A DNA stretch of 10,392 nt from positions 1 to 10,392 of the forward strand of contig JALWQP010000173.1 in the NCBI GenBank assembly GCA_027083045.1, written 5' to 3'. The position numbers and the translations under genes were made by a program. Numbering within the stretch: position 1 is the first letter of the stretch; each line of letters opens with the position of its first letter. This DNA is from Desulfurococcales archaeon (GTDB lineage Archaea; Thermoproteota; Thermoprotei_A; Sulfolobales; Desulfurococcaceae). The notes under the pieces were generated by a model. That model saw only the letters and a program-made list of their open reading frames with translations. It made no database searches and was not told the origin of the DNA. Below are positions 5,553 through 10,392 of this stretch, in pieces.

Positions 5553-6686
5553 CTGCCTTGCACCAGTTTCTACTTCTATAGCTTTCACGCCTACACCGAG
5601 TATCTTATTCATTACGGCATCGAGGTATTTCACGTAGAAGCCTCTCTGCCCAACAAATGCTCCGAATCCCTCGGACTCTACTTTAACTGCTAGATTCGGG
5701 CCTGCAAAATCAACGTCTATGATGTGCCTGTGTATCCATCCTACCGGGTGTAGTGCTCTTATTAATGGCTTGAAGTCGAGGGATAGTTCCACCGCTCTTA
5801 TCTTAAGCCCGGTATCCGCCTCTATAGCCTCTATTCTCTCTCCTCCTCTACCAATTATTCGTCCTAGATGCCCTTCTTTAACAACTATTATGGCGTCCGG
5901 TGCGTTCTCCGATTCTATATTGAATTTTCTCTTCTCATCGACGAATTCTGCAACCGTTATAACATCAGCATCAGGCGCATGAATCTTGGCAGAGTCCATG
6001 ATTCGTTTTTCTATCTCCGTTAGCTCACGCCTTCTCATTCTGATCTCTAGGAGTAGCCTTATGCCACGGCGTGCTCCCGGCCTCACTATGTCTTTCAGCC
6101 CTAAATCAATGACTTTGGCGGTGTCTTCGCTCAGCAGGATTTCTCTGAGCAGGTTTGCGCCGTCTCGGCTACTGGTCTTCTGGAATACGGGATCGCCAGC
6201 AGTGATGAATCTGCTGTTCCTGCCTATTCTCATCATTATCTCGACAGCGCTTTCAGGGGGTATGCTCTGTGCATCGTCCAGAAATATTATTGCGTTATCA
6301 AATGTTCTTCCCCTCAGATAATGAGTGTCCGCGACAATGATCTTCCCTGTCTCGAGCATGTTCTTGACTATACCCCAGTCCACGAATCCATGCAGAATGT
6401 CTTTGAGGTAACTAATGGCGATATCATAGTATAGTTCGCCTATATCCGCTGCCGTTAACTCTTTCCCCGTGACTACATCGACTATGGGGCGGGAGAGTAT
6501 GAATCTATTGTATTCTCCACGAAGAACCGCGTCTATACTATAGAGTACACTAAACAAGCTCTTACCTGACCCTGTAGGTCCGAATATACCTATTATTTCA
6601 TAGTTCTTATTCCTGAAAGCTTCAACTATCTCCCTTTGTCCTGGTGAGAGTGGTTTTAGCTGAGCAAATATGCTCTCTTGCGGCAT
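5535..6686 (-). CDS. PhoH-family ATPase with two KH-like RNA-binding segments
   Basis: This is probably an RNA-linked P-loop ATPase or helicase, but its substrate is unknown. Numbering is from the ATG at 6704 for easy checking. The PhoH-type domain (about 20-215) has Walker A GPTGSGKS (42-49), Walker B IIFLDDAQ (139-146) and TAGDPVFQ (168-175), equivalent to the GDPxQ motif of PhoH. A KH domain follows with GRIIGRGGERI (281-291), its GxxG loop being GRGG. A second KH-like segment carries GQRG (352-355). The tail is strongly basic (RQRKRKK). In PhoH proteins Walker B usually reads LDEAQ; here it is LDDAQ. ATG 6686 (residue 7) is preferred because GGTGAT at 6691-6696 precedes it by 4 bases; 6704 is the longest form. 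It lies last in an operon after PCNA and a 215-residue protein, 25 bases from the latter's stop. KH-containing PhoH proteins occur in other crenarchaea, as far as I recall. Confidence 0.9.
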   Translation of the reverse strand: MPQESIFAQLKPLSPGQREIVEAFRNKNYEIIGIFGPTGSGKSLFSVLYSIDAVLRGEYNRFILSRPIVDVVTGKELTAADIGELYYDIAISYLKDILHGFVDWGIVKNMLETGKIIVADTHYLRGRTFDNAIIFLDDAQSIPPESAVEIMMRIGRNSRFITAGDPVFQKTSSRDGANLLREILLSEDTAKVIDLGLKDIVRPGARRGIRLLLEIRMRRRELTEIEKRIMDSAKIHAPDADVITVAEFVDEKRKFNIESENAPDAIIVVKEGHLGRIIGRGGERIEAIEADTGLKIRAVELSLDFKPLIRALHPVGWIHRHIIDVDFAGPNLAVKVESEGFGAFVGQRGFYVKYLDAVMNKILGVGVKAIEVETGARQRKRKK

Positions 6687-6690
6687 AGGC

Positions 6691-6696
6691 ATCACC
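6691..6696 (-). promoter_or_regulatory. Shine-Dalgarno site deciding the PhoH-KH start
   Basis: The minus strand reads GGTGAT followed by 4 bases and ATG at 6686. Because this perfect site lies inside the longer reading frame that begins at 6704, the shorter start is favoured. Confidence 0.5.
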
Positions 6697-6711
6697 ATGA
6701 TCATTTTTCAT

Positions 6712-7359
6712 CTAGAAATGGTTTTGTAGGAGTCTTTTTATTTTTTCCATTAGATCACTTATTTTATTCTGATGCTTATTAAGCTCTGGGAAAATACTGG
6801 TGAATTCTCTAATATTACGTAACAAGTCCATGATAGGAGATAGATCTGCGTAATTCATGAGGGTATTCGTATTTATCACGTCAATATGGGCGAGTAGAAG
6901 AGCGGTCGCATCAACAATATATGGATACTCTCCAATGCCCAGGAGCTTAGCTATCAGGTATTCTATTCTAGGAAGATTCATCCCTACCTCATTATCAACA
7001 AACTCTATAGGTTCTTCAAGAATCGCTCTATCTACAGGTTTCCTTGGCTTTTCTACAATGGTTATCGGAATGAATAATGGATTAAGAACAGCTTTGTTGA
7101 TTATCTTTAAACTTCTAAATATATCATCTTTATAGCCAGTCATTCCAAGCCCGTTAACAACAATATCCGCTAGTCTTTCATCTTCTATGCCATCAACAAG
7201 TATCCGTATCTCTGATACAGGTTTAACTAATCCGTAAAGCGCTGTCGCAATATCATTAAGAACTACAAAGCGCCCTCCGTATTTCTTTATTTCCTTAGCT
7301 AGGTGACTTATCCGGAAAATAATATGTGATGCATAATCAGTTTTTCTAGAGGGTATCAA
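6712..7359 (-). CDS. Degenerate nucleotidyltransferase-like protein between PCNA and PhoH-KH
   Basis: The function is unknown. Residues 28-55 resemble the first strand-helix-strand of the minimal nucleotidyltransferase fold, whose core is roughly GGxALxLxG...T-DID-LLV. Here ATALYG (38-43) and SEIRILVD (49-56) fit that layout, but the metal-binding D-x-D is replaced by Glu50-Ile-Arg52. If the fold assignment is right, the protein is probably not an active nucleotidyltransferase and may bind nucleotide, RNA or a partner protein. The C-terminal half is helical (LLRNIREF, LMEKIKRLLQNHF), as in helical partners or extensions of such folds. The start is TTG 7359, the only ATG/GTG/TTG between the upstream in-frame TAA and the likely core; a GGTG lies about 10 bases upstream. 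It begins 49 bases after the PCNA stop and ends 7-25 bases before PhoH-KH. It is more AT-rich than the flanking genes. Confidence 0.8.
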   Translation of the reverse strand: MIPSRKTDYASHIIFRISHLAKEIKKYGGRFVVLNDIATALYGLVKPVSEIRILVDGIEDERLADIVVNGLGMTGYKDDIFRSLKIINKAVLNPLFIPITIVEKPRKPVDRAILEEPIEFVDNEVGMNLPRIEYLIAKLLGIGEYPYIVDATALLLAHIDVINTNTLMNYADLSPIMDLLRNIREFTSIFPELNKHQNKISDLMEKIKRLLQNHF

Positions 7360-7408
7360 ATCAGTGTAGCACCAGATTAGTTGTTAAAAGCACAACGCTA
7401 CATACCAG

Positions 7409-8146
7409 CTAGATCGCCTTGGGCGCTAACAGGTATTTAACCCTGCCCTCAGCGAGACTAAACTCCATTTCGAGAGGCATATCACTAGAGAATCTCAGCA
7501 CGACAATTTCTGCTATTCTCGTCAAGTTAACCACGTGCTTGAGATATTCTAGCTGATATGCTGATTTGCTAGGCTCTTTCACAATGAGATCTATTAGTGC
7601 CGCCATGTCGCGGGTCAGTTTTGTCTCCGTTGTCGTGGTACCCACACCTCTTAGGTAGAGACTATCTTCGTCGGGCGCCTCTATTTCTAATGTGTCGCCA
7701 ACTGCCTCTGCGTCCTTGATCGCATGTTTAATGACATCGACGAGGAGCTGGGCCTCGACATTGAATTCTAGTTTTGCCTCAGGGATGTCAGGTACTGGCA
7801 CCTCCATGTTTCTGAACCGGTATTTTCGCCTAGATATAGACTCCACGGTTATCGTAATAGTGTCTTCTGTTACCTCCATTACGAACTTATCTCCTTTCTT
7901 TATCTTCTTTAGCAACTTTGCTAAGTTGGCTGTTGATATACCCGCCATGGTGTCCTCCGGAACGTCGTATTCGAGGAAAGCTGTTGAGGGCAGATCGATG
8001 TCGATGAGAGCAACTCTCGCTGGGTCTAAAGCCTTCACCCTTAAGCCATCGGGTGTTAGCTGAAAGGCTACTTCATCGGCTAGTTTCGCGAGAACATCGA
8101 TAATGCTCTTGATGTATTTTGCTTCTGGATAGACTATTCTCGCCAT
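7409..8146 (-). CDS. pcn: DNA polymerase sliding clamp (PCNA)
   Basis: PCNA forms a ring on DNA that tethers DNA polymerase, ligase, Fen1 and other factors. From ATG 8146 the protein has 245 residues, normal for an archaeal PCNA. It begins MARIVYPEAKYIKSI. It carries LTPDGLRVKALDPARVALIDIDLP in the first domain, the interdomain linker region MEVPVPDIP at about residues 114-122, and the typical C-terminus VKYLLAPKAI. Crenarchaea often carry up to three PCNA paralogues that form heterotrimers; the window cannot show which subunit this is. The reading frame is open for 27 codons further upstream, but ATG 8146 has GGTG just upstream and matches the usual N-terminus of the family. A TATA box at 8176-8182 fits this start. 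It is the first gene of a minus-strand operon with the 215-residue protein and the PhoH-KH ATPase. Confidence 0.97.
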   Translation of the reverse strand: MARIVYPEAKYIKSIIDVLAKLADEVAFQLTPDGLRVKALDPARVALIDIDLPSTAFLEYDVPEDTMAGISTANLAKLLKKIKKGDKFVMEVTEDTITITVESISRRKYRFRNMEVPVPDIPEAKLEFNVEAQLLVDVIKHAIKDAEAVGDTLEIEAPDEDSLYLRGVGTTTTETKLTRDMAALIDLIVKEPSKSAYQLEYLKHVVNLTRIAEIVVLRFSSDMPLEMEFSLAEGRVKYLLAPKAI

Positions 8147-8172
8147 ATACACCACCAAATAATCGCTAATAT

Positions 8173-8190
8173 CACAATATAATACTCTAA
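8173..8190 (-). promoter_or_regulatory. Promoter of the PCNA operon (TATA/BRE)
   Basis: The minus strand reads TTAGAGTATTATATTGTG. The TATA core TTATATT (8176-8182) is centred 33 bases before ATG 8146, with purines (AGAG) upstream as a possible BRE. Transcription would start near 8153, giving a leader of about 7 bases. Confidence 0.5.
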
Positions 8191-8223
8191 CATGTAAATC
8201 TAATAGTTTTTCATGACAATACA

Positions 8224-8237
8224 ACAACTATAGTGCG
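8224..8237 (+). promoter_or_regulatory. Weak candidate TATA box of the Mrr-like nuclease gene
   Basis: CTATAG is centred about 42 bases before ATG 8273, the same distance as in dys and rimI. Transcription would start near 8257, leaving a leader with the GGTG at 8261-8264. If correct, the GTG at 8237 would lie upstream of the mRNA. Confidence 0.25.
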
Positions 8238-8260
8238 TGAAAAACAGGAATACCGAGCAT

Positions 8261-8266
8261 GGTGTA
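8261..8266 (+). promoter_or_regulatory. Shine-Dalgarno site for the Mrr-like nuclease
   Basis: GGTGTA is followed by 6 bases and ATG at 8273. No such site precedes the in-frame GTG at 8237, so the shorter start is preferred. Confidence 0.45.
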
Positions 8267-8272
8267 CCCTTA

Positions 8273-8956
8273 ATGTTTCTACTATCCAGCCTCCTAGAAA
8301 CACTGCTCAAACACAGAGAGATAAGCATCAATGAGCTCAGTAGGATAACCGGTATTTCCCGCGAGACAATATTAGAACTATGCTCATCTATACCCGGGAT
8401 CAGAGTCGTAGACAATAATGATAGAGTCGTCGTTGAGGCACCCATAGAAGCTGCGATCTATGGGATAAGAAGAGGCGTTTATTATAAACGTATAGTTCCT
8501 TATCTTGACTGGCATGACTTCGAGCTATTCTCCAAAGAGATACTGTCGGGCCACGGCTACATTGTTAGGAATAATTTCCGGCTAACTAGGCCCGTGAGGC
8601 TAGAGATAGATGTAGTGGGAATTGATGTGGGTGCGAGGAGATGCATCATTATTGATTGTAAGCACTGGACAAGAGGTGTCTCCCCATCGGCTCTCAAGGA
8701 AATTGCAAGCAAACATAAGGCGAGAGCCCTCAGACTTGCTGATCATATTATGTGGGCGATCAGCAAATGGAAGTTTTTCAAATATACCAAAACAATGATT
8801 CCGCTAGTCATTACACTTACTAGGCCCAAGATCAGAGCATATGATGATGTTGTGATAATGAGCATATATGAACTAAATAATTTCCTGAAAGACATACACA
8901 TGGTTATCGACTATCTCGGTGTACAACCAATAAAGGTCAAGAAATACACTCCATAG
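8273..8956 (+). CDS. Winged-helix plus PD-(D/E)XK nuclease, Mrr-like
   Basis: This is a predicted DNA endonuclease of the restriction-endonuclease-like fold; its target is unknown. Numbering is from ATG 8273 (227 residues). The N-terminal 55 residues look like a helix-turn-helix/winged-helix domain (ISINELSRITGISRETI at about 17-33). The nuclease core follows: Glu84 in the DFELFSKEIL helix, Asp113 in RLEIDVVG and Asp128-Cys-Lys130 in IIIDCKHW, giving the E...D...DxK layout of Mrr-type enzymes. All catalytic residues appear intact. The region after it (SPSALKEIASKHKARAL) matches the helix after the catalytic strand in Mrr proteins. ATG 8273 has a GGTG site; the longer form from GTG 8237 adds 12 residues. 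No DNA methyltransferase or specificity subunit lies nearby, so an ordinary restriction-modification pair is not supported. It is divergent from PCNA across about 126 bp. Repair or branched-DNA processing is possible but unproven. Confidence 0.88.
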   Translation: MFLLSSLLETLLKHREISINELSRITGISRETILELCSSIPGIRVVDNNDRVVVEAPIEAAIYGIRRGVYYKRIVPYLDWHDFELFSKEILSGHGYIVRNNFRLTRPVRLEIDVVGIDVGARRCIIIDCKHWTRGVSPSALKEIASKHKARALRLADHIMWAISKWKFFKYTKTMIPLVITLTRPKIRAYDDVVIMSIYELNNFLKDIHMVIDYLGVQPIKVKKYTP

Positions 8957-8974
8957 CATAGTTACTGATTTTGT

Positions 8975-8991
8975 GAAAAACAGTTATAGTT
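8975..8991 (+). promoter_or_regulatory. Promoter of dys (BRE plus TATA)
   Basis: GAAAAAC followed by AGTTATAGTT resembles a BRE-TATA pair centred near 8986. It predicts transcription start near 9012 and a leader of about 17 bases holding the GGTGAT at 9017-9022. The upstream TTG at 8990 falls in this element, so it is unlikely to be the dys start. Confidence 0.45.
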
Positions 8992-9016
8992 GCATAATCT
9001 CCTTATAACCCGTAAT

Positions 9017-9022
9017 GGTGAT
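9017..9022 (+). promoter_or_regulatory. Shine-Dalgarno site deciding the dys start
   Basis: A perfect GGTGAT is followed by 6 bases and GTG at 9029. It lies inside the longer open frame, so it marks the downstream GTG as the start. Confidence 0.6.
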
Positions 9023-9028
9023 ATTACC

Positions 9029-10015
9029 GTGTCGGATGTAGATGATACACCTGTTTTGAAGGACGCGAGAAAAATATTATTGAAAGAACCTGTTGAGGAC
9101 TACTTCATTAGAGAAGATATGAGTGTCTGTAAACTAGTCGAAGCATTTGGTAAATCACATGGGTTCATGGCTGGACACGTTTATGCTGCAGCGAAAATAC
9201 TAGCAGAAATGTGGAGAGACAGAGACGCTACTAGGATACTAGCGTTCACGGGCAATCTAGTCTCGACAGGGCTTAGAGGAGTATTGGCCCAACTTATCAG
9301 GGAGGGGTTTGCGAACGCTATTATAACAACTTGTGGCACAATCGACCACGATATAGCTAGGGGATTAGGCTATAAGTACTATAAAGGAGACTGGCTGACC
9401 GACGACTCTATGCTTCGGGTCTTAGAAATACATAGGCTCGGAAACGTGTTCATACCAATGGAAAATTATGGCTTACCGATCGAGAAGTTCGCGAAGAATC
9501 TCCTCGACGAAATACTTAAGGATAAGAAGGAATGGAGTCCGAGCGAATTGCTTTATGAAGCCGGTAAAAGGATAAAGGATCCTTACAGCATATTGGCTGC
9601 CGCAGCTGCTAAAAAGATCCCTGTCTTCGTACCCGGTATTGTGGATGGTGCTTTTGGTTCACAGCTTGTCTTTAACCAGCCCTTCACGGGATTAAAGCTA
9701 GATCTGCTAAGCGATGAGAGGAAGATACTGGACATGGTTTTCGAGTCCAAGAAGCTTGGAGGCCTGATAATTGGTGGAGGTATAAGTAAGCATCATACTA
9801 TATGGTGGGCACAGTTCAAGGATGGTCTTGATTATGCGGTATATATTACTACTGCTGTAGAATATGATGGGAGTCTCAGCGGTGCACAACCACGCGAAGC
9901 AATTAGTTGGAACAAGATAAAACCATCCGGAAAACAGGTCGTAGTATATGGTGACGCCACCGTATTCCTACCAATAATCGTTGCTGGAGCTAAATGTCTA
10001 TTAGCTAAGGAGTGA
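9029..10015 (+). CDS. dys: Deoxyhypusine synthase
   Basis: It uses NAD and, in the known eukaryotic reaction, spermidine to place a 4-aminobutyl group on one lysine of translation factor aIF5A, the first step to hypusine. From GTG 9029 the protein has 328 residues. Visible motifs are the NAD-binding TGNLVSTG (74-81), TTCGTIDHD (100-108), GGGISKHH (249-256), DGSLSG (280-285) and the catalytic block EAISWNKIK (290-298). Lys296 corresponds to the lysine that forms the enzyme intermediate (Lys329 in human), His255 to His288, and Trp294 to Trp327. The human block reads WGK; here it is WNK. Human DGSDSG is DGSLSG here, removing an acidic residue thought to contact spermidine. The start is set by GGTGAT at 9017-9022; a longer form from TTG 8990 would begin inside the promoter. 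tiaS follows 5 bases after the stop, so the two are probably co-transcribed. Confidence 0.95.
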   Translation: MSDVDDTPVLKDARKILLKEPVEDYFIREDMSVCKLVEAFGKSHGFMAGHVYAAAKILAEMWRDRDATRILAFTGNLVSTGLRGVLAQLIREGFANAIITTCGTIDHDIARGLGYKYYKGDWLTDDSMLRVLEIHRLGNVFIPMENYGLPIEKFAKNLLDEILKDKKEWSPSELLYEAGKRIKDPYSILAAAAAKKIPVFVPGIVDGAFGSQLVFNQPFTGLKLDLLSDERKILDMVFESKKLGGLIIGGGISKHHTIWWAQFKDGLDYAVYITTAVEYDGSLSGAQPREAISWNKIKPSGKQVVVYGDATVFLPIIVAGAKCLLAKE

Positions 10016-10020
10016 TACAT

Positions 10021-10392
10021 GTGATCATACATCTAGGCGTCGACGATATAGACTCGCCCCGTGGCGGATGCACAACTCATTTTATATACAGGCTACTCGG
10101 GAAATGGTTGCATGATCCGAAAGTAAAGCTTATTGATTACCCAAACCTAATTAGGTTGAATCCCGGCGTGCCATGGAAGACAAGAGGTAATGGAGCACTT
10201 GTCCTCAGACTAGACACAAGCCGTGATCCGAAAGACTTGTTTGAGGAAGCCCTTGCATATGCTGAAGAATATGTATCGGAGTACAGACACCCGGAGAGCC
10301 AGCCAGGCATAGCCCTATATAAGGGCAAGATCAATGCTCTTCTCGAATGGTTTTCTCGTAAAGCATTATCGGATATCATACCATCGACATTA
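10021..10392 (+). CDS. tiaS: tRNA(Ile2) 2-agmatinylcytidine synthetase TiaS (agmatidine synthase), N-terminal part, cut by window
   Basis: TiaS attaches agmatine to C2 of C34 in the CAU anticodon of tRNA-Ile2, using ATP, so that the tRNA reads AUA as isoleucine and not AUG. It is essential in archaea and acts in the cytoplasm. The 124 visible residues start with GVDDIDSPRGGCTT (6-19); Asp8, Asp9 and Asp11 are expected to bind metal and phosphate, and Thr18 aligns with the threonine reported to be autophosphorylated in the Archaeoglobus enzyme. DYPNLIRLNPGVPWKTRGNGA (39-59, without a gap) is the family hallmark. The full protein usually exceeds 400 residues, so most of it, including the OB and zinc-ribbon parts, lies beyond the right edge. 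The start is GTG 10021, with a GGAGTGAT-like site (10009-10016) ending 4 bases upstream and overlapping the dys stop; the ATG at 10019 is followed at once by a stop codon. Confidence 0.94.
   Translation, partial: MIIHLGVDDIDSPRGGCTTHFIYRLLGKWLHDPKVKLIDYPNLIRLNPGVPWKTRGNGALVLRLDTSRDPKDLFEEALAYAEEYVSEYRHPESQPGIALYKGKINALLEWFSRKALSDIIPSTL

Noticed and set aside
5719..6321. Plus-strand open frames opposite the PhoH-KH gene
   Set aside because: They are shadows of the minus-strand gene with Walker and KH motifs and have a low-complexity Ser/Leu/Ile-rich composition.
5535..7359. Possible PCNA-interacting (PIP-box) motifs in the PhoH-KH and 215-residue proteins
   Set aside because: Segments such as QNKISDLM or the QNHF end do not match Qxx(I/L/M)xx(F/Y)(F/Y) well enough to claim a PIP box.
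7692..8063. Plus-strand open frame of 123 codons opposite PCNA
   Set aside because: It lies fully within the PCNA gene on the other strand and has a Ser-rich translation without features.
8200..8445. Minus-strand open frame overlapping the PCNA promoter gap and the Mrr-like gene
   Set aside because: It overlaps the 5' part of the nuclease gene, which has a clear winged-helix and catalytic core; no Shine-Dalgarno site or homology seen.
8821..8870. TGATGA-like strings suggesting C/D box sRNA (for example near 8838 and 6200)
   Set aside because: They lie inside coding sequence, lack a correctly spaced CTGA box and show no C'/D' partner.
10137..10379. Minus-strand open frame at the right end
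   Set aside because: It is antisense to the conserved N-terminal region of TiaS.

Overview
This window looks like chromosomal DNA of a hyperthermophilic crenarchaeon, most likely of Desulfurococcales type. The evidence is archaeal versions of information-processing genes (PCNA clamp, Ard1-like N-terminal acetyltransferase, Trm5-family tRNA methyltransferase, deoxyhypusine synthase, TiaS), AGA/AGG-rich arginine codons, GGTGAT-type Shine-Dalgarno sequences, heavy use of TTG and GTG starts, and base composition that looks to be in the mid-40s % GC by eye. The genus assignment is inference. I see no insertion sequence, CRISPR array, tRNA, rRNA or prophage gene. Coding density is very high and no gap between genes exceeds about 130 bases.

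Layout. Bases 1-1110 (minus) hold a coaBC gene for coenzyme A synthesis, cut by the left edge. It diverges across about 125 bp from a rimI/Ard1-type protein N-acetyltransferase (1235-1801, plus). After a 114-120 bp gap with a likely promoter comes a tight plus-strand operon: asnS (asparaginyl-tRNA synthetase), nth (endonuclease III), an unrecognised 242-residue protein, and a Trm5-family tRNA methyltransferase. This operon ends at 5534. It meets head-on, with no base between the stop codons, a minus-strand operon that reads PCNA (8146-7409), then a degenerate nucleotidyltransferase-like protein, then a PhoH-type ATPase with two KH-like RNA-binding segments (ending 5535). Divergent from PCNA is a winged-helix plus PD-(D/E)XK nuclease related to Mrr (8273-8956). 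Last come dys (deoxyhypusine synthase) and the start of tiaS (agmatidine synthase), cut by the right edge.

How the genes fit together. Most serve translation accuracy or genome maintenance. asnS, Trm5, TiaS and dys all act on tRNA or on the translation factor aIF5A. nth, PCNA and the Mrr-like nuclease act on DNA. dys and tiaS both consume small arginine-derived amines. The least explained parts are the PCNA/pseudo-nucleotidyltransferase/PhoH-KH operon, the 242-residue protein, and the Mrr-like nuclease.

Start codons were chosen mainly from GGTG-type Shine-Dalgarno sequences. With these choices only three of twelve genes start with ATG. Several promoters appear to place the TATA element about 40 bases before the start codon, implying leaders of about 15 bases that carry little but the Shine-Dalgarno sequence. 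Promoter and terminator calls are by eye and are weaker than the gene calls.
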